DNA of 6,124 bases. Origin: an uncultured Clostridia bacterium. GTDB lineage: Bacteria > Bacillota_A > Clostridia > Peptostreptococcales > Anaerovoracaceae. The position numbers and the translations under genes were made by a program. Location: the NCBI GenBank assembly GCA_945873875.1, contig CAMCER010000049.1, positions 1 through 6,124 of the forward strand. Direction: 5' to 3'. Of the stretch, positions 5,143 through 6,124 are shown in pieces. Position 1 is the stretch's first letter. Every line of letters begins with the position of its first letter. The notes beneath the pieces were generated by a model. The model was not told where the DNA came from and did no database searches. It saw only the letters and a list, made by a program, of their open reading frames with translations.

Positions 5143-6124
5143 TCAGAGAGGGAGCGCTTCAGTGTTTCTCGTATCTGTCCTGGGTGCGGTCATGGTACTG
5201 ACCCTGGCTCTCATACACGCCGCGGCAGGAGCAGCTGCTGAAAGCTACGGCGACAGCCTTCTCAACCTGTCTTCGAGAGCAGTGCTGGGAGAATTCGATC
5301 TGGATTTGAAAAAAGATTATGGGATTTTTGCGTTTGATGGACATAAGGGAAAGATCGAAGACAAAATCGAAAAGTACGTAAAGTACTCGACATCTGAAAA
5401 CAGCAATGTGAAAACAGGGCGCATAAGCGTCTATACAGGAGAACATTCCCTGCTGGACTGTAATGTGTTTGAAAAGCAGATAACAGATCATATGAAATGG
5501 GCAGCAGCAGAGGGTATCATCAGAAAGCTTACAGAAGAGCCTGAAGAAGGAAAAGAACTGACAGCAGAAAAGAAGGACAGGGTGCTGAGAAACACTTCAG
5601 TTACCGGGACTCTTCCGTCTGCAGTGTATGGATACGGCAGGACCGGTCTCACAGACCGACTGGATACGCTCTGTGAGAATATAGGCTCTTTAGGTGAGTT
5701 TATAAAAAGGGGACCAGGCAGTGTGGCCGTCAATGAGTACATAATGGCATATTTCAAGGATATGATGGATGACAGGCCGGAGCATGAGACTTTTTTCAGA
5801 AATGAAGTGGAATACATAATCGAGGGAAGTTTCAGTGACGAGACCAACAGGAAGCAGGTCTCGCACATGATAGTTACTGCGCGGACTGCCATAAACGCCA
5901 TTTCGATCTTCAGGGATGAAAAGATGAGAAACGAGGTGACACTTCTGGCTCAGGCTCTGGCGCCCGGACCGGGCGGCGTGCTCTTAGAAGCGGCTGTAGT
6001 CGCGGCGTGGTCATATGCTGAAGCTAAGAATGATATGGCACTGCTGGAGCACGGGAAAAAGGTGCCGCTTATAAAAGATCACCACACCTGGGCGACTGAT
6101 CTGGAATCGGCCTGGGAAGGAATA
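5132..6124 (+). CDS. DUF5702-type Tad-locus surface protein, N-terminal part (3' end outside window)
   Basis: The frame stays open for 331 codons to the right edge with no stop, so the gene is partial. The short N-terminus MMSDQRG|SASVF is followed by one hydrophobic helix (about 10-31), then a long extracytoplasmic region. Features I associate with the DUF5702 family of Clostridia Tad loci are: SSRAVLGEFDLDLKKDYGIFAF just after the helix (47-68), FFRNEVEYIIEG (221-232), an Ala-rich hydrophobic stretch about 275-297 leading into WSYAEAKNDMALL, and KKVPLIK (309-315). This resemblance is from memory and was not searched. The N-terminus looks like a class III leader (Gly7 at -1), but mature position 5 is Phe, so it may be only an anchor. 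One cysteine lies in each of LLDCNVF and TLCENIG. The gene overlaps tadE by 8-11 bases, which ties it to the pilus operon. Exact function is unknown; a large minor or adhesive subunit is my guess. Confidence 0.75.
   Translation, partial: MMSDQRGSASVFLVSVLGAVMVLTLALIHAAAGAAAESYGDSLLNLSSRAVLGEFDLDLKKDYGIFAFDGHKGKIEDKIEKYVKYSTSENSNVKTGRISVYTGEHSLLDCNVFEKQITDHMKWAAAEGIIRKLTEEPEEGKELTAEKKDRVLRNTSVTGTLPSAVYGYGRTGLTDRLDTLCENIGSLGEFIKRGPGSVAVNEYIMAYFKDMMDDRPEHETFFRNEVEYIIEGSFSDETNRKQVSHMIVTARTAINAISIFRDEKMRNEVTLLAQALAPGPGGVLLEAAVVAAWSYAEAKNDMALLEHGKKVPLIKDHHTWATDLESAWEGI

Noticed and set aside
5644..5658. Perfect 6-bp hairpin CGGTCT-CAC-AGACCG
   Set aside because: It is inside coding sequence with no T-run or neighbouring signal; a stem this short is expected by chance.
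5159..5901. Two minus-strand reading frames opposite the last gene (5159-5491 and 5488-5901)
   Set aside because: The plus strand is open across the whole stretch with family-like motifs and a good start; the minus frames have low-complexity Ser/Phe/His-rich translations.
1..6124. CRISPR arrays, tRNA or rRNA genes, insertion sequences, attachment sites
   Set aside because: I saw no direct-repeat series, cloverleaf-like sequence, transposase motif or terminal inverted repeats; almost the whole window is coding.

Overview
The window looks like a low-to-mid G+C Gram-positive anaerobe of the Bacillota, most likely class Clostridia. G+C is roughly 45-50% by eye (not computed). Codon use favours ATA, AGA and AGG, ribosome binding sites are strong and purine-rich, and TTG and GTG starts are used. 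The gene set (CpaF-type ATPase, two T2SSF membrane proteins, an Flp1-like pilin, a TadE-like pseudopilin and a DUF5702-type protein) is one I know from Clostridia. I cannot give a genus.

Bases 1-1343 hold the 3' part of a Kef/CPA2-type cation:proton antiporter gene. It encodes the last membrane helices and two cytoplasmic RCK_C (TrkA_C-like) regulatory domains. A 128-base gap follows (1344-1471). It contains a small hairpin whose 5' arm resembles a cobalamin-riboswitch 'B12 box', then a strong terminator-like stem-loop (1415-1446). The U-tract of that stem-loop runs directly into a perfect TATAAT.

From 1472 to beyond the right edge there is one tightly packed plus-strand operon for a Tad/Flp (type IVb) pilus or Tad-like secretion machine. 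In order: cpaF/tadA ATPase (1472-2689), tadB-like platform protein (2686-3432), tadC-like platform protein with a large extracytoplasmic insertion (3434-4546), Flp1-like major pilin (4560-4751), TadE-like minor pilin (4753-5142) and a DUF5702-type pilin-locus protein (5132 to beyond 6124). Junctions are 4- to 11-base overlaps or gaps of 1-13 bases, so the genes are probably co-transcribed and translationally coupled.

Expected working model: CpaF hydrolyses ATP on the cytoplasmic face and drives the TadB/TadC inner-membrane platform. The platform extracts Flp pilin from the membrane into a filament. TadE and the DUF5702 protein are the minor pilin or tip/surface candidates. No secretin (RcpA/CpaC), CpaB/RcpC, TadZ/CpaE or prepilin peptidase lies in the window. 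Lack of a secretin fits a monoderm; a peptidase must be encoded downstream or elsewhere.

Most interesting points: the roughly 120-residue outside loop in the TadC-like protein, the pilin's Gln in place of the usual Glu at mature position 5, the terminator/promoter overlap before cpaF, and the uncharacterised large terminal protein.
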